This document shows, piece by piece, positions 7,603-9,365 of a DNA stretch of 9,365 bases. The position numbers and the translations under genes are program-made. Source of the DNA: an uncultured Clostridia bacterium (GTDB lineage Bacteria; Bacillota; Clostridia; Christensenellales; Borkfalkiaceae); the NCBI GenBank assembly GCA_947176445.1, contig CAMWQK010000021.1, forward strand, positions 1-9,365, given 5' to 3'. The notes below the pieces were generated by a model, which was not told the origin of the DNA, did no database searches, and was given only the letters and a program-made list of their open reading frames with translations. The stretch's first letter is position 1. The number at the start of each line of letters is the position of its first letter.

Positions 7603-9365
7603 TTAGTCCTTATTTGTTTTGAGTATTTCCATGAAGACTTCGCTCGGCACTTCCACCGAGCCGACCTGACGCATGCGCTTCTTGCCCTCTTTCTGCTTTT
7701 CGAGCAGCTTCTTTTTCCGCGTGATATCGCCGCCGTAGCACTTGGCAAGCACGTCTTTTCTGACCGCCTTCACCGTCTCGCGGGCGATGATTTTGCCGCC
7801 GATCGCCGCCTGTACGGGAATCTCGAAGAGCTGGCGGGGAATTGCCTCTTTCAGATTTTCGCACAGCGTTCTGCCCCGCTGATAGGCGCGATCCTCATGC
7901 ACGATGAGAGAGAGCGCGTCGCAGATATCGCCGTTGAGCAGAATATCCAGCTTGACGAGCTTGCTCCGCTCGTACCCGACCACCTCGTAATCGAAGCTCG
8001 CATATCCCTTGGTGCGGGATTTGAGCTCATCGAAGAAGTCGTAAACGATCTCGTTGAGGGGGAGCCTATATTCGAGCTTGACGCGGTGCGCGTCGAGATA
8101 GGTCATATCCTTGAACACGCCGCGCTTGTCCTGACAGAGGTCCATGATGGGACCTAAATAGTCGGGCGGGGAATAGATCTCCGCCTTGACGATGGGCTCT
8201 TCCATATAGTCGATATCGGAGGGCGAAGGCAGGTGCGAGGGGTTGTCCACGTACAGCTCGCTGCCGTCCGTCTTGTGCACGAGATAGGAGACGGAGGGCG
8301 CGGTCGTAATGATATCGAGATTGAACTCCCGCTCGATCCGCTCCTGAATGATCTCCATGTGTAAAAGTCCCAAAAATCCGCAGCGGAACCCGAAGCCGAG
8401 CGCGACCGAATTATCCGGCTCATAGATGAGCGCGGCGTCGTTGAGTTGCAGCTTCATGATCGCCTCTTTGAGGTCGGAAAAGCGGCTGCCGTCGAGCGGG
8501 TAAATGCCGCAGAACACGACGGGCTGCACCTTTTTATAGCCGGGGAGCGGCTCCTTTGCGGGCGCGAGCGCGCTCGTCACGGTGTCGCCCACGGCGATCT
8601 CGCGGATATCCTTGATACTCGCCGCAATGTATCCGACCTCGCCCGCGGTGAGACAGTCCTTGGGTTGAAGCCCCGGGGCAAACGCACCTACCTCGGTCAC
8701 GTCGTACGTGCGGTCGGAGAGGAAGGTCTTGACCGTATCCCCCACCTTGACGCTCCCGTCCTTGATGCGCACGAACAGGATAACGCCCTTGTAATTATCG
8801 TAATAGCTGTCGAAGATGAGCGCGCGGAGGGGCGCTTCCGTATCTCCGTCGGGCGGCGGCACTAACTTTACGACCGCTTCCAAAATATCGCGGATGTTCG
8901 TGCCCTCCTTTGCGGAGACGCACGGGCAGCCTTCGGCGACGAGCCCGATGACGTCCTCGATCTCCTGCTTGGTCTCCTCGATCTGCGCCGCCTGCAAGTC
9001 GATTTTATTGATGACGGGCACGATTTCAAGGTAGTTTTCAAGCGCAAGATAGACGTTGGCGAGCGTCTGCGCCTCGATGCCCTGCGTCGCGTCGACAACG
9101 AGCAATGCGCCCTCGCACGCGGCGAGCGAACGGCTGACCTCGTAGGTAAAGTCCACGTGCCCCGGCGTATCGATGAGGTTGAATTCGTACTCGTTGCCGT
9201 CGAGCGCGGTATAGTACATTCTCACGGGCGTGAGCTTGATGGTGATCCCCCGCTCGCGCTCGATATCCATACTGTCGAGCAGCTGATCCTCCATGTCGCG
9301 CTTACTCACCTGCCCCGTGAGCTCCATAATGCGGTCTGCAATGGTGCTCTTGCCGTGGTCGATAT
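7603..9365 (-). CDS. lepA: Elongation factor 4 (translational GTPase), 5' partial
   Basis: The frame runs off the window edge, with 586 complete residues visible and roughly 15-20 N-terminal residues missing against the usual ~600. The first visible residues read [17 protein letters not shown], the GTPase P-loop. RGITI (switch), DTPGH (9157-9171), NKID (8998-9009) and VSAKEG complete the G motifs. EF-G-like domains II, III and V follow, and then the LepA-specific C-terminal domain ([23 protein letters not shown]), which contacts the ribosome. The protein binds ribosomes and is linked to back-translocation, stalled translation and initiation in stress. The ATG at 9325-9327 lies inside the conserved region and is not the start. 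It is the first visible gene of the lepA / MGMT-like / hemW operon. The lepA-hemW linkage is common in Bacillota. Confidence 0.97.
   Translation of the reverse strand, partial: IDHGKSTIADRIMELTGQVSKRDMEDQLLDSMDIERERGITIKLTPVRMYYTALDGNEYEFNLIDTPGHVDFTYEVSRSLAACEGALLVVDATQGIEAQTLANVYLALENYLEIVPVINKIDLQAAQIEETKQEIEDVIGLVAEGCPCVSAKEGTNIRDILEAVVKLVPPPDGDTEAPLRALIFDSYYDNYKGVILFVRIKDGSVKVGDTVKTFLSDRTYDVTEVGAFAPGLQPKDCLTAGEVGYIAASIKDIREIAVGDTVTSALAPAKEPLPGYKKVQPVVFCGIYPLDGSRFSDLKEAIMKLQLNDAALIYEPDNSVALGFGFRCGFLGLLHMEIIQERIEREFNLDIITTAPSVSYLVHKTDGSELYVDNPSHLPSPSDIDYMEEPIVKAEIYSPPDYLGPIMDLCQDKRGVFKDMTYLDAHRVKLEYRLPLNEIVYDFFDELKSRTKGYASFDYEVVGYERSKLVKLDILLNGDICDALSLIVHEDRAYQRGRTLCENLKEAIPRQLFEIPVQAAIGGKIIARETVKAVRKDVLAKCYGGDITRKKKLLEKQKEGKKRMRQVGSVEVPSEVFMEILKTNKD

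Noticed and set aside
7593..7748. N-terminal extension of the MGMT-like protein
   Set aside because: The extra 52 residues are encoded by an alternative frame of the lepA 3' end and are Lys/Arg/Ser-rich; the family start fits ATG 7592.

Overview
The window looks like ordinary chromosome from a Bacillota (Clostridia-type) bacterium of moderately high GC, mid-50s percent by eye. The evidence is the lepA/hemW neighbourhood, a TPR-tailed family 2 glycosyltransferase, consensus sigma-A-type promoters and AGGAGG-type ribosome binding sites. An uncultivated gut lineage is possible, but the sequence alone does not settle the taxon.

Layout. (1) Positions 1-500 (+) hold the C-terminal TPR part of a glycosyltransferase whose start is outside the window. 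(2) Positions 501-744 hold no gene but are full of inverted repeats: two strong hairpins, then a compact three-way-junction fold at 632-735 that ends just past the guaA stop. (3) Positions 745-4415 (-) hold a small membrane-anchored protein of unknown function, then guaB (IMP dehydrogenase), then guaA (GMP synthase), read from a clear promoter at 4459-4487. The unknown gene and guaB overlap as ATGA. A rho-independent-type terminator sits between guaB and guaA. Together guaB and guaA convert IMP to XMP to GMP. (4) Positions 4416-4560 are a divergent regulatory region with an imperfect dyad and a 20-bp-period direct repeat. (5) Positions 4561-6138 (+) hold a predicted lipoprotein and then a membrane-anchored permuted NlpC/P60-like (YiiX-type) cysteine hydrolase with its own extended -10 promoter. 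(6) Positions 6149-6180 are a strong terminator shared with the convergent hemW. (7) Positions 6179-9365 (-) form an operon: lepA (5' end outside the window), a 100-residue MGMT-family alkyltransferase domain, and hemW, with gaps of 10 bp and 1 bp.

Most of the window is housekeeping. The best candidate for something undescribed is the 501-744 block, above all the 632-735 element. It could be a structured non-coding RNA or a palindromic repeat family. Two G.U pairs, which would be A.C mismatches on the other strand, mildly favour a plus-strand RNA.
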